A stretch of DNA of 64,000 bases from Hyphomicrobiales bacterium (GTDB lineage Bacteria > Pseudomonadota > Alphaproteobacteria > Rhizobiales > Devosiaceae). The notes beneath the pieces are model-generated. The model was not told where the DNA came from. It saw only the letters and a list, made by a program, of their open reading frames with translations, and did no database searches. The stretch is from NCBI GenBank assembly GCA_027487555.1, contig JAIYDI010000019.1, positions 330,830 through 394,829 of the forward strand, written 5' to 3'. The translations under genes were made by a program, and so were the position numbers. Position 1 is the stretch's first letter; the number at the start of each line of letters is the position of its first letter. This document shows positions 43,161 through 52,686 of the stretch, one piece after another.

Positions 43161-45236
43161 ATGAACCGTAATTTGACGGCCCTTTCCGGGGCCCTTCTGC
43201 TTGGCGTGTCGCTCGCCGCGGCGCCCGCTTTCGCGCAAGTCGCGCCAACTACTCCGCCCGATCCGCCGAAATTCGACGCCCAGGGCGAGCCGGTCTTCGT
43301 CAACCGCTCGGATATCCTCGAGTACAAGGCGCTGCCGTCCTATACCGAGCCCGAATTCGTCAAGGCCTTCGTCGACGCCGGGAAGCTTCCGCCGGTTGCC
43401 GAGCGCCTGCCCAAGGAACCGATGGTCTACAAGACCGCAAACCAGCCCGATGGTACCGGCGTCTATGGCGATGTGATGCGCCATGTCATCGGCGGCCGTC
43501 CGGAGGGCTGGAACTACTGGGCTGGCCAGTCCTATGGCTGGGGCGGTATCGATATCGGCCTCGTCGAGTGTCTGACCCGCACCGGTCCGCTCTTCACCGT
43601 CAACGCCAGCGACCTGCAGCCGCTGCCCAACCTGGCCAAGAGCTGGGATTGGTCCGAGGACGGCAAGACCCTCACCGTGAAGCTCGTCGAGGGCGCGAAG
43701 TGGTCTGACGGTGTTGACTTCACCACCGACGATATCGAGTTCTACTACAACGACATCGTCAACGACTCCAACGTCAAGCCGCTGAACGGTGCGTCTCCGG
43801 CAAGCTATTCGAACGGCAAGCTGACCGTCATCGACAAGTACAGCTTCTCGCTGAGCTTCGAAACGGCGTTCCCGGAAGCGGTGCTCTACAACTTCGCCTA
43901 CGGCAATTTCTGCCCCGGCCCGGCCCACGCGCTTAAGCCCCACCATCCGAAGTACGGCGGCAAGTCCTACGACGATTTCCGCAACGCGTTCCCGTCAGAC
44001 TACATGAACTTCCCGTCGCTCGGCGCCTGGGTGGTCGTGGAGCACCGTCCGGACGATGTGGTCGTACTGCGCCGCAATCCCTACTACTGGAAGGTCGACG
44101 AGGCGGGCAACCAGCTCCCCTATCTCGACGAAATGCAGTACCGGCTCTCCACATGGGCCGATCGCGACATCCAGGCCGTTGCCGGCACAGGCGACTTCTC
44201 GAACCTCGAGCAGGCGGAGAACTACGTCGAATCGCTCAAGAAGGCTGCTGATCCGGCATCGCCGGCCAAGCTAGCCTTCGGTCCGCGCACCATTGGCTAC
44301 TCGCTCTACCCGAACTACTCGGTCAATGGCTGGGGTGAGCCGGATGCGAACCAGCAGGCGATCCGCGAGCTGAACCGCAACCTCGATTTCCGCAAGGCGA
44401 TCTCGTACGGCCTCGACCGTCAGCGCCTCGGCGAATCGCTGGTGAAGGGTCCGTTCACCACGCCCTATCCGGGCGGTCTGTATGCCGGCACGTCGTTCTA
44501 CGACAAGGACTCGACGGTCTACTATCCGTTCGACAAGGACTCCGCCAAGGCATCTCTCGCCGCGGCTGGCCTCACCGACACGGATGGCAACGGTTTCGTG
44601 AACCTGCCCAACGGCGGTGCCGACCTGAACGTCACGCTGCTCACCAACGCCGACTACCAGACCGACAAGAACCTCGCCGAAGGCGTCATCGCCATGATGG
44701 GCGATATCGGCCTCAAGGTGACGCTCAATGCCCTCGCGGGCAAGGATCGCGAGGCAGCAGGTCTTGCCGGCAAGTTCGACTGGCAGATCGTTCGTAACGG
44801 CACCGAGCTGATCACTGTCGTGCAGAGCACGACGGCGCTGGCTCCTGTCGGTCCGACCACATCGAACCATCACCAGGCCAACGCCAAGGGTGAGCTCGTG
44901 CTGCAGGACTACGAGAAGCAGCTTGTCGACCTGGTCAACAAGTTCATGGCCACCCGTGATCCGGCCGAACGCGTCGCATTGATGAAGCAGTACCAGAAGA
45001 TCTATACCGAGAATCTCGACGGTATCGGCCTTACCGCCTACCCGGGCGCGCTGATCATCAACAAGCGCTTCGCCAACATCCCGGCCGGCGCGCCGATCTT
45101 CATGTACAACTGGGCTGAGGATAACATCATCCGCGAGCGTGTGTTCGTGCCCAAGGACAAGCAGATCAACGCCGAATTGCACCCGAACACCCTGCCCGGC
45201 AAGCCGGGTGAGGCTGGCCCGGTGGCGGCCAACTAA
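43161..45236 (+). CDS. Peptide-type (family 5) binding protein of alpha-galactoside ABC transporter
   Basis: A 691-residue periplasmic binding protein of the oligopeptide/nickel class. The Sec signal is MNRNLTALSGALLLGVSLAA, cleaved after PAFA near residue 26. Core motifs: LVECLTRTGPLFTVN, LPNLAKSWDWSEDGKTLTVK, then AKWSDGVDFTTDDIEFYYND, and FRKAISYGLDRQRLGE. It is longer than DppA-type proteins. In Sinorhizobium, AgpA, a protein of this class, is required for melibiose and raffinose use, and the two alpha-galactosidase genes downstream make the same function likely here. Start ATG 43161 follows GGGAGGT. A U-tailed hairpin separates it from the permease genes. Confidence 0.88.
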   Translation: MNRNLTALSGALLLGVSLAAAPAFAQVAPTTPPDPPKFDAQGEPVFVNRSDILEYKALPSYTEPEFVKAFVDAGKLPPVAERLPKEPMVYKTANQPDGTGVYGDVMRHVIGGRPEGWNYWAGQSYGWGGIDIGLVECLTRTGPLFTVNASDLQPLPNLAKSWDWSEDGKTLTVKLVEGAKWSDGVDFTTDDIEFYYNDIVNDSNVKPLNGASPASYSNGKLTVIDKYSFSLSFETAFPEAVLYNFAYGNFCPGPAHALKPHHPKYGGKSYDDFRNAFPSDYMNFPSLGAWVVVEHRPDDVVVLRRNPYYWKVDEAGNQLPYLDEMQYRLSTWADRDIQAVAGTGDFSNLEQAENYVESLKKAADPASPAKLAFGPRTIGYSLYPNYSVNGWGEPDANQQAIRELNRNLDFRKAISYGLDRQRLGESLVKGPFTTPYPGGLYAGTSFYDKDSTVYYPFDKDSAKASLAAAGLTDTDGNGFVNLPNGGADLNVTLLTNADYQTDKNLAEGVIAMMGDIGLKVTLNALAGKDREAAGLAGKFDWQIVRNGTELITVVQSTTALAPVGPTTSNHHQANAKGELVLQDYEKQLVDLVNKFMATRDPAERVALMKQYQKIYTENLDGIGLTAYPGALIINKRFANIPAGAPIFMYNWAEDNIIRERVFVPKDKQINAELHPNTLPGKPGEAGPVAAN

Positions 45237-45250
45237 GCGTTCCTCCCAGT

Positions 45251-45297
45251 GCGGCGGACGGGGCGGCATCTGCCGCTCCGCCCGTCGCCTGCTTTTT
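45251..45297 (+). terminator. Attenuator/terminator between binding protein and permease genes (module 4)
   Basis: A long imperfect GC hairpin (arms about 45251-45268 and 45271-45289; 15 Watson-Crick pairs, two G-U and one mismatch in 18) is followed by GCTTTTTG. It is a plausible intrinsic terminator, probably partial, because the permease, ATPase and hydrolase genes follow in the same direction. Confidence 0.6.
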
Positions 45298-45335
45298 GTT
45301 GATCAATTTCCGAGCCCCGCGCGAGGATTCCGCCT

Positions 45336-46364
45336 ATGCTGAAGTTTCTAGCCGTCCGGATCCTGCAGTCGATCCCGGTGCTGGTGGTGATGAGTATCGT
45401 CACCTTCCTGATCATCCAGGCCCCGCCTGGCGACTACGGCGACTTCATCCGCGCCCAGATGATCACGCAGGGCAAGGCCACCATCGAGGCGGCGGATGCC
45501 GCAGCGCGCGCCTATCGCGAGACCCACGGGCTCAACGACCCGCTTCCCCTGCAGTATCTCCGCTGGATCTGGGGCATTGTGACCCAGCTCGATTTCGGCC
45601 AGTCCTTCGCCTACAACAAGCCTGTGCTCGATGTTGTTCTGCAGCGCCTGCCACCCACGCTCGCCATCGCACTCACCTGCCACATCCTGGCGTCGCTGCT
45701 GGGCATCTCCTTCGGTATTCTGGCTGCAACGCGGCAGTATAGCTGGGTCGACACCGTCCTCAGCTATTTCTCTTTCCTCGGCATGACGGTACCGCGCTTC
45801 CTGTTGGCGCTGATCCTGCTCTATATCCTCGCCTACAAGCTCAATGTGCAGGAGATCGGCTCGTTCTATTCGACGAAGTTCGGTGGCCAGCCCTACTGGC
45901 TTGGCTGGTTCAACTTCAACTGGGCGAAGCTGTGGAACCTGATCCAGCACGTCTGGCCGGTCATTGCCGTGGCCACCATCGGCGGGCTCGCCTACAACAT
46001 GCGCGTCATGCGGGCCAACCTGCTCGATACGCTCAATGCCCAATATGTCGAGACTGCCCGCGCCAAGGGCCTGAGCGAGGGCGCCGTGGTCCTCAAGCAT
46101 GCGGTGCCCAATGCCCTGCACCCGCTCGTCGCCTATCAAGGCGTCGTGTTGCCTTATATGCTTACGGGTGAAATCGAAGTCGCCATCGTGTTCGGACTTG
46201 CCACGATCGGGCCCGCTATCGTCGGCTCGATGAGTATCGGCGACGTCTATGTCACGGCGACCCTCATGCTGATCCTCGGCGCGACGCTGATCGTCGGCAA
46301 CATCATCGCCGATCTGCTGCTCGTGGCGCTCGATCCGCGCATCCGTGTCGGAGGCGACAAATGA
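45336..46364 (+). CDS. Peptide/alpha-galactoside ABC transporter permease (DppB-like)
   Basis: A 342-residue permease of the oligopeptide class. The N-terminal ILQSIPVLVVMSIVTFLIIQ and the conserved periplasmic loop (LNDPLPLQYLRWIWGIVTQL, FGQSF) are typical of DppB/OppB. The EAA-type loop is YVETARAKGLSEGAVVLKHAVP with PNALHPLV. Its stop overlaps the start of the next permease gene by ATGA. Together with the next two genes it forms the translocation unit for the binding protein at 43161. Confidence 0.92.
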   Translation: MLKFLAVRILQSIPVLVVMSIVTFLIIQAPPGDYGDFIRAQMITQGKATIEAADAAARAYRETHGLNDPLPLQYLRWIWGIVTQLDFGQSFAYNKPVLDVVLQRLPPTLAIALTCHILASLLGISFGILAATRQYSWVDTVLSYFSFLGMTVPRFLLALILLYILAYKLNVQEIGSFYSTKFGGQPYWLGWFNFNWAKLWNLIQHVWPVIAVATIGGLAYNMRVMRANLLDTLNAQYVETARAKGLSEGAVVLKHAVPNALHPLVAYQGVVLPYMLTGEIEVAIVFGLATIGPAIVGSMSIGDVYVTATLMLILGATLIVGNIIADLLLVALDPRIRVGGDK

Positions 46365-47485
46365 CCAGTACACACGAAGGCGAGAGCGCCGACGCCCGCA
46401 TTTCCACCGTCAATACCACGAGCCAGAGCTATGTCTCGCTGGTCTGGCGCCGGTTCCGTCGCTCCGGACCGGGCATGTTCGGACTGACACTCGTCATCAT
46501 ACTTCTGCTCTTCTCGGTCTTTGCCGAGTTCATCGCGCCCAATGATCCCAACAAGGCAACGGTTGCCTTCGCGCCGCCCGACCAGATCTCGTTTTTCACC
46601 AAGGATGGGTTCACGCTTTGGCCGGTGATCTTTCCGATCGTCGAGAGTGACGAGCTCGACCCGATCACCTTCCAGCCGCTCATCGGGCCAGATCTTGAGA
46701 ACCCGCGCCCGCTCGCACTCTTCGTGAAGGGTGATCCCTACAGGATGTGGGGTTTCATTCCAGGTGACCTTCACCTGATCGGTGTGGCCGATGGCACGCC
46801 TGTGCACCTGCTTGGCACCGACAAGCTCGGTCGCGACATCCTCTCACGTGGCATCTTCGGCAGTCGCCTGACGCTGATCATCGCGCTGACCTCGATTACC
46901 ATGATCACAATCGTGGGCACGCTGCTCGGCATCACCTCGGGCTATCTCGGTGGCGCCTTCGATCTGTGGTTCCAGCGCTTCGTCGAAATCGTCCTCGCTT
47001 TCCCGCAACTGCCGCTCTACCTGACGCTTGCCGCGCTCATCCCGCCGACGTCGCCGTCGCTGCTCTTCATCAGTTTTGTCATTCTGGTGATCGTGGCGCT
47101 TGGCTGGGCACAACTCAGTCGAGAGGTGCGCGGCAAGACCATGGCGCTGGCCCGGGTGGATTATGTCCGCGCGGCAATGGCAATTGGTGCGTCCGACGGA
47201 CGCATCATCACACGCCATATCCTGCCAAACGTCATGAGCCACGTCATTGTCGCGGTCACGCTGGGTATTCCGTCCATCGTGCTGCTCGAGAGCTTCCTCG
47301 GCTATCTCGGCTTTGCGGTGAAGCCGCCGCTGATCTCCTGGGGCCTGATGCTGCAGGACAGCCAAACCTTCTCGGTGATCGGCTCCTATCCATGGATCCT
47401 TTCGCCCGTCGGCTTCGTGCTCGTCGCCGTCTTCGCGTTCAATGCGCTGGGCGATGGTCTGCGCGACGCGATCGACCCCTATTGA
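46361..47485 (+). CDS. Peptide/alpha-galactoside ABC transporter permease (DppC-like)
   Basis: A 374-residue permease with an N-terminal cytoplasmic segment, a first helix (FGLTLVIILLLFSVFAEFIA) and the DppC/OppC hallmark HLLGTDKLGRDILSRGIFGS. The EAA-type loop is YVRAAMAIGASDGRIITRHI with LPNVMSHV. The periplasmic insertion between helix 1 and the hallmark (about residues 65-150) is longer than in DppC, as in other large members. It ends with the family's GDGLRDAIDPY and is followed 10 bp later by the ATPase gene. Confidence 0.92.
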   Translation: MTSTHEGESADARISTVNTTSQSYVSLVWRRFRRSGPGMFGLTLVIILLLFSVFAEFIAPNDPNKATVAFAPPDQISFFTKDGFTLWPVIFPIVESDELDPITFQPLIGPDLENPRPLALFVKGDPYRMWGFIPGDLHLIGVADGTPVHLLGTDKLGRDILSRGIFGSRLTLIIALTSITMITIVGTLLGITSGYLGGAFDLWFQRFVEIVLAFPQLPLYLTLAALIPPTSPSLLFISFVILVIVALGWAQLSREVRGKTMALARVDYVRAAMAIGASDGRIITRHILPNVMSHVIVAVTLGIPSIVLLESFLGYLGFAVKPPLISWGLMLQDSQTFSVIGSYPWILSPVGFVLVAVFAFNALGDGLRDAIDPY

Positions 47486-47495
47486 GGTGCTTGCC

Positions 47496-49109
47496 GTGAG
47501 CGACGACTACATCATAGATGCCAGAAAGATCGGGGTCAGCTTCCGTGTGGAAGGAGGCTCCATCGAAGCGGTGCGCAATGTGTCTTTCCGCCTCAGGAAG
47601 GGCGAGACTATCGCGCTGGTGGGCGAAAGCGGCTCGGGCAAGTCCGTCACGGCACGTGCCGTCATGAAGCTCCTCTCAAAGCGCGCCAGCCTGTCCAAGG
47701 ACACGCAGATTCTTTATGCCGGCAAGGACATGGCAAAGCTGTCCGATGTCGAGATGCGGCGCCTGCGCGGCAACCGGCTGACCATGATCTTTCAGGAGCC
47801 GATGAGCTCGCTGAACCCGGTCTACACCGTGGGCACCCAGATCGCCGAAGTCCTCCGTCTGCATCAGAGGATGGGCAAGAAGGACGCCAATGCCCGCGCC
47901 GTAGAACTGCTGCGCGAGGTGCAGATCCCGGATCCGGAATCCCGCGTCAACCAGTATCCCCACCAGCTTTCGGGTGGTCAGCGTCAGCGCGTCATGATCG
48001 CCATGGCGCTCGCCAATAACCCGGATGTGTTGATCGCCGACGAGCCCACCACCGCGCTCGATGTGACTGTCCAGGCAGAAATCCTCAACCTTATCAAAGC
48101 GTTGAAGGAAAAGACCGGTATGGCGGTGATCCTTATCACCCATGACTTGACTGTTGTCCGTCAGTTTGCGGACCATGTCTATGTCATGCAGCATGGCGAA
48201 GTGCGCGAGGAGGGCCTCACCGAGCAGGTGTTCTCGAACCCGCAGCATGCCTATACAAAGCGTCTGCTCGGCTCAGAACCCAAGGGCCAGGCCAATCCGC
48301 TTCAGGGGACCCCTGACACGGTCCTCGAAGGTCGCGATATCCGCGTCACCTATACGTTGCGAAAGGGCGGCGCCTTCCGCGGCACCTACCATGATCTTCA
48401 CGCGGTCGACGGGCTGTCGCTGTCGCTCAAGCGCGGCGAGACGCTGGCGCTTGTGGGCGAGTCCGGCTCCGGCAAAACGACTTTCGGACAGGCGCTGCTG
48501 CGGCTCAACAAGCTCTCGGGCGGCCAGGTCGAATTCCTTGGTAACCGCCTCGACAAGCTCGACCGCGGCGGCATGAAGCCGTACCGCCAGCGGATGCAGA
48601 TCGTCTTCCAGGACCCCTTTGCGTCGCTCAATCCGCGTATGTCTGTGCGGCAGATCATCGAGGAAGGACTCGTGGTCAATCGCATCGGCCGCCGATCAGC
48701 CGAACGGCTGGAGCGGGTCAGGCAGGCGCTGCGCGATGCCGGACTTCCCGACGACATCCTCAACCGGTTCCCGCACGAGTTTTCGGGTGGTCAGCGGCAG
48801 CGCCTGGCCATAGCCCGCGCCGTGGCGCTCGAGCCCGAGTTTATCCTGCTGGACGAGCCGACTTCCGCTCTCGATCTATCCGTTCAGGCGCAGATCATAG
48901 AACTGCTCCGCACACTTCAGCGCGACAAGGGCCTGAGCTACCTGTTCATTTCGCATGACCTGAAGGTCGTCCGAGCGCTGGCGCATCGCATCATCGTCAT
49001 GCAGAACGGCAATATCGTCGAGCAGGGCCCGGTCGCAGATGTGCTCGAGCGCCCGCAGACCGACTACACCCGCCGCCTCGTGCGCGCCGCTTTCGAGATT
49101 GCTGCCTGA
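47496..49109 (+). CDS. Fused double ATPase of the peptide-type ABC transporter (DppD-DppF)
   Basis: A 537-residue protein with two complete ABC domains. Domain 1 (about 1-260): Walker A VGESGSGKS, signature LSGGQRQR, Walker B VLIADEPTTALD. Domain 2 (about 280-537): Walker A VGESGSGKT, signature FSGGQRQR, Walker B FILLDEPTSALD. Each ends with the oligopeptide ATPase type of C-terminal extension. It powers the permease pair encoded just upstream. The start is GTG 47496 behind GAGGT; the alternative reading from 47442 would overlap the permease gene by 44 bases. The glycosidase gene begins three bases after its stop. Confidence 0.92.
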   Translation: MSDDYIIDARKIGVSFRVEGGSIEAVRNVSFRLRKGETIALVGESGSGKSVTARAVMKLLSKRASLSKDTQILYAGKDMAKLSDVEMRRLRGNRLTMIFQEPMSSLNPVYTVGTQIAEVLRLHQRMGKKDANARAVELLREVQIPDPESRVNQYPHQLSGGQRQRVMIAMALANNPDVLIADEPTTALDVTVQAEILNLIKALKEKTGMAVILITHDLTVVRQFADHVYVMQHGEVREEGLTEQVFSNPQHAYTKRLLGSEPKGQANPLQGTPDTVLEGRDIRVTYTLRKGGAFRGTYHDLHAVDGLSLSLKRGETLALVGESGSGKTTFGQALLRLNKLSGGQVEFLGNRLDKLDRGGMKPYRQRMQIVFQDPFASLNPRMSVRQIIEEGLVVNRIGRRSAERLERVRQALRDAGLPDDILNRFPHEFSGGQRQRLAIARAVALEPEFILLDEPTSALDLSVQAQIIELLRTLQRDKGLSYLFISHDLKVVRALAHRIIVMQNGNIVEQGPVADVLERPQTDYTRRLVRAAFEIAA

Positions 49110-49112
49110 CCA

Positions 49113-51185
49113 ATGCCTATTCGTCTCGACGACCAGACCCAGACCCTCGTGCTTGCCGAGACCGGCGGGCTCCCGGCGATCATCTACTTCGGGCCGCGCC
49201 TGCCCGAAGCCGAGGATCTCGGGCAACTCGCGCTGGCCGTTGCGATGGACCTGACCGGTGGCATGCTCGACCAACTGGCGCCGCTCACCATCTGCCCCGT
49301 GGGCGATGGCTGGTTCCAGGGCCAGCCGGCCCTTTCGATCGCAAGCGATACCGGCGCGCCGCTTGTTCCGGCCTTTGCCGCAACCCGCGTAGCGAGGGCG
49401 GGGCAGGCGCTTCTGGTCGAAGCGCGTGACGTGGCTCAGGGTCTCACCTATCGCGCGCGCCTCGCGCTCGATGGCGTGCTCGAGCTCTCCGCCAGCCTCG
49501 AAGCGGCGACACCTATTCGCGTCAACTGGTTCGCGGCGCCGGTCCTGCCGGTCCCCGGCAGCCACGCCGAACTGATCGAGTTTTCCGGCAAGTGGAATGG
49601 CGAACTCCACACCCATCGTCAGCTTTTTGCGCCGGGCGCGCGGTTGCGCGAAGGCCGCAATGGCCGTTCCGGACAGGAAGTGCCGCCCTTCGTCATAGCC
49701 TGCACGCCTGGAACGCGCTACACGGCGGGCGAAGCGCTCGCCTTTGCCTATGGCTGGCCGGGCGGTCACCGCTCCATTGCCGAGGAACTGCCCTGCGGTC
49801 GCCGCCAGCTACAATATGGCCACGCGGCCGGCTCTGAGCGCGAAGCGGGCACGCTGTTCGAAACCGCGACACTGACTGTCGCCCGCTCGGACTCTGGCCT
49901 CAACGGCACCGCCACCCAGATGCAGGCCTATGTGCGGGATCGGCTCGTGCCTTGGCCCGATCACGACCGGCCGCGGCCGGTTCACTACAATTGCTGGGAA
50001 GCCGTCTACTTCAAGCACGACCTTTCGGTACTTGCGGAGATGGCCGAACGCGCCGCCCGCATCGGCGCGGAGCGTTTCGTGCTCGACGATGGCTGGTTTG
50101 GCAAGCGCGACGACGACACTACATCGCTGGGCGACTGGGTGGTTGATCGGCGCAAATGGCCGGATGGGCTGAAGCCCCTGATCGACAAGGTTCATTCGGT
50201 CGGCATGAGTTTCGGCCTCTGGGTCGAGCCCGAAATGGTCAACAAGCAGTCCGACCTCTATCGGGCGCATCCGGAATGGATTCTGGGTGGTCCGGATCAG
50301 GTCACCGGCCGTGGCCAGCTCGTGCTCGATATTTCGAAGCCTGAGGTGCGCAAGTACCTGTTTGAGAAGCTCGATGCGATCCTCACCGAAAGCGACATCG
50401 ACTATCTGAAATGGGACCACAACCGGCATCTCCCGGTGCTTGATGCCGCGCAGGGAAGGGGCATTCTCGATCTGCTCGCCCGGTTGCGCGCCGCGCACCC
50501 GAAGGTCGAGATCGAAAGCTGCGCCTCGGGTGGTGGCCGTATCGATTACGGCATCCTGCAGCACACCCACCGCGTCTGGTTGTCCGATTGCATCGACGCC
50601 ATCGAGCGGTTGCGTATCCAGCAGACGGCATCGCTGTTCATACCGTCGGCGATTACCGGCAGTCATGTTGGCGCATACAAGAGCCACACCACCGGCCGCG
50701 CGCTGCCGACCAGCTTTCGCGCCTGGATCGCCGCCAGTCGTCACATGGGCTTCGAGAGTGATCTGCGCGTTATCTCAGCCGAGGACGAAGCCATCCTCAC
50801 CCGCGCCACGGCCTGGTATCGCGCCAATCGCGAATGGATGATGGCCGGTGCCATTCACCAGCTCGATAGCGACGATGCGACCGTCACCGCTGAACTGCAG
50901 CTTTCCGCCTCGGGCGATCGCTTCGTGGTATTCGCGGGGCAGGGCGCCTTTGCCGAGCAGATCCTGCCGCGATCGTTGCGCCTCACAGCGCTCGACCCCG
51001 ATGCGCGCTATCGCATCACCCTGGTCAATGCCGAGGATCGTGCCCCGCAGTCCCGCGGCCCCGCCGCGCTCAAGACCCAGTCTCTCATCCTGTCCGGTCA
51101 CGCATTGATGCGCACCGGGCTTGCCTTGCCGGTCGCATGGCCCGCCACGCTCTTCGTGGTCGAGGGCTATCGGCTCGAAACCTGA
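49113..51185 (+). CDS. GH36 alpha-galactosidase
   Basis: A 690-residue cytoplasmic retaining alpha-galactosidase. An N-terminal supersandwich domain (about 1-280) precedes the TIM barrel. Motifs: FVLDDGWFGKRDDD, GLWVEPEMVNKQSDL, and the nucleophile Asp (about 435) in DYLKWDHNRHLP. Further on are IESCASGGGRID and the acid/base Asp (about 491) in WLSDCIDAIERLRIQQ. It should hydrolyse melibiose, raffinose and related sugars. It is tightly packed behind the transporter ATPase gene and 19 bp before melA, so all are in one operon. Presence of both a GH36 and a GH4 alpha-galactosidase suggests different linkage contexts or redundancy. Confidence 0.93.
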   Translation: MPIRLDDQTQTLVLAETGGLPAIIYFGPRLPEAEDLGQLALAVAMDLTGGMLDQLAPLTICPVGDGWFQGQPALSIASDTGAPLVPAFAATRVARAGQALLVEARDVAQGLTYRARLALDGVLELSASLEAATPIRVNWFAAPVLPVPGSHAELIEFSGKWNGELHTHRQLFAPGARLREGRNGRSGQEVPPFVIACTPGTRYTAGEALAFAYGWPGGHRSIAEELPCGRRQLQYGHAAGSEREAGTLFETATLTVARSDSGLNGTATQMQAYVRDRLVPWPDHDRPRPVHYNCWEAVYFKHDLSVLAEMAERAARIGAERFVLDDGWFGKRDDDTTSLGDWVVDRRKWPDGLKPLIDKVHSVGMSFGLWVEPEMVNKQSDLYRAHPEWILGGPDQVTGRGQLVLDISKPEVRKYLFEKLDAILTESDIDYLKWDHNRHLPVLDAAQGRGILDLLARLRAAHPKVEIESCASGGGRIDYGILQHTHRVWLSDCIDAIERLRIQQTASLFIPSAITGSHVGAYKSHTTGRALPTSFRAWIAASRHMGFESDLRVISAEDEAILTRATAWYRANREWMMAGAIHQLDSDDATVTAELQLSASGDRFVVFAGQGAFAEQILPRSLRLTALDPDARYRITLVNAEDRAPQSRGPAALKTQSLILSGHALMRTGLALPVAWPATLFVVEGYRLET

Positions 51186-51204
51186 TTCACGAAAGAGGTC
51201 TCCA

Positions 51205-52575
51205 ATGGCTCAGCCCAAAATCACCTTCATCGGTGCCGGCTCGTCGGTCTTCATGAAGAACATCGTCGGCGATATCCTGCAGCGCCCGGCGCTGGCGGCA
51301 GCCGAAATCCGGCTGATGGACATCAACCCGCAGCGCCTCGACGAAAGCGAGGTCATCGCCGGCAAGCTGATCCAGACGCTGGGCGGCAAGGCCTCGATAA
51401 AGACATTTTCAAACCAGCGCGAAGCGCTGGATGGCACCGATTTCGTCGTCGTCTGCTTCCAGATCGGTGGGTACGACCCATGCACCATCACCGATTTCGA
51501 GGTGCCCAAGAAGTACAACCTGCGCCAGACCATTGCCGATACGCTCGGCATCGGTGGCATCATGCGCGGCATCCGTACCGTGCCGCACCTGTGGTCTATC
51601 TGCGAAGACATGCTCGAGGTCGCGCCCAACGCGATCATGCTGCAATATGTCAACCCGATGGCCATCAATACCTGGGCCATCGGCGCCAAGTACCCGACTA
51701 TCAAGCAGGTTGGCCTCTGCCACTCAGTGCAGGGAACGGCCTATGAACTCGCGCGCGACCTCGATATCCCCTATGAGGAGCTCCGCTACCGCGCCGGCGG
51801 CATCAACCATATGGCGTTCTACCTGAATTTCGAGCACCGTCAGGCCGATGGCAGCTACAAGAACCTGTATCCCGATCTGGTGAAGGGGTACCGCGAAGGC
51901 CGCTTCCCGAAGCCCAGCCACTGGAACCCGCGCTGCCCGAACAAGGTGCGCTACGAGATGCTGACGCGGCTGGGTTACTTCGTCACCGAAAGCTCGGAGC
52001 ACTTCGCCGAGTACACGCCCTATTTCATCAAGGAGGGCCGCGAGGACCTGATCGAGAAGTTCGGCATTCCGCTCGACGAGTACCCCAAGCGCTGTGTCGA
52101 GCAGATCGCCCGCTGGAAGAAGGAAGCCGAGACCTACAAGACGGCCAACACCATCGAGGTGAAGGAAAGCCACGAATACGCCTCCGAGATCGTCAACTCG
52201 GTGGTCACCGGCCAGCCGTCGGTCATCTATGGCAACATCGTCAACAAAGGCTATATCCCGCAATTGCCCGCCGGCTGCGCGGTGGAAGTACCGACCCTCG
52301 TTGATCACAACGGCCTGCAGCCGACTGTCGTGACTGATATTCCGCCGCAGCTGATCGGGCTGATCCGCACCAATGTGAACGTGCAGGAACTGACGGTTGC
52401 CGCGCTGATGACCGAAAACCGCGAGCACATCTATCACGCGGCCATGCTCGACCCGCATACGGCGGCGGAGCTTGACCTCGAGCAGATCTGGAATCTCGTT
52501 GACGACCTGCTGATCGCCCATGGCGATTGGTTGCCGGAATGGGCCCGCCTCGCTCCGAAGCAGAAGGTGGCGTAA
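51205..52575 (+). CDS. melA: GH4 alpha-galactosidase MelA
   Basis: A 456-residue NAD- and Mn-dependent glycosidase of family GH4 that works by oxidation at C3 and elimination. The NAD-binding start is ITFIGAGSSVFMKNIVGDIL, the metal-binding Cys is in QVGLCHSVQGTA (about 172), and GGINHMAFYLNFE carries the metal-binding His. Overall it reads very like E. coli MelA in length and motifs (ADTLGIGGIMRGIRTVPHLW; VTESSEHFAEYTPYFIK). Start ATG 51205 follows AAGAGGT. It is the last gene of the rightward alpha-galactoside operon before a convergent AraC gene. Confidence 0.94.
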   Translation: MAQPKITFIGAGSSVFMKNIVGDILQRPALAAAEIRLMDINPQRLDESEVIAGKLIQTLGGKASIKTFSNQREALDGTDFVVVCFQIGGYDPCTITDFEVPKKYNLRQTIADTLGIGGIMRGIRTVPHLWSICEDMLEVAPNAIMLQYVNPMAINTWAIGAKYPTIKQVGLCHSVQGTAYELARDLDIPYEELRYRAGGINHMAFYLNFEHRQADGSYKNLYPDLVKGYREGRFPKPSHWNPRCPNKVRYEMLTRLGYFVTESSEHFAEYTPYFIKEGREDLIEKFGIPLDEYPKRCVEQIARWKKEAETYKTANTIEVKESHEYASEIVNSVVTGQPSVIYGNIVNKGYIPQLPAGCAVEVPTLVDHNGLQPTVVTDIPPQLIGLIRTNVNVQELTVAALMTENREHIYHAAMLDPHTAAELDLEQIWNLVDDLLIAHGDWLPEWARLAPKQKVA

Positions 52576-52686
52576 GGCCGCGTTCTTGCCGATCTCGTCT
52601 TTCGACACGCGGCGGATGAGGTCGGCTCGATTGCCAGCGGGTAGCGCTCCACTTCTCCCTTCGCGGTTGAAGCGAGGCGCCTCGGC

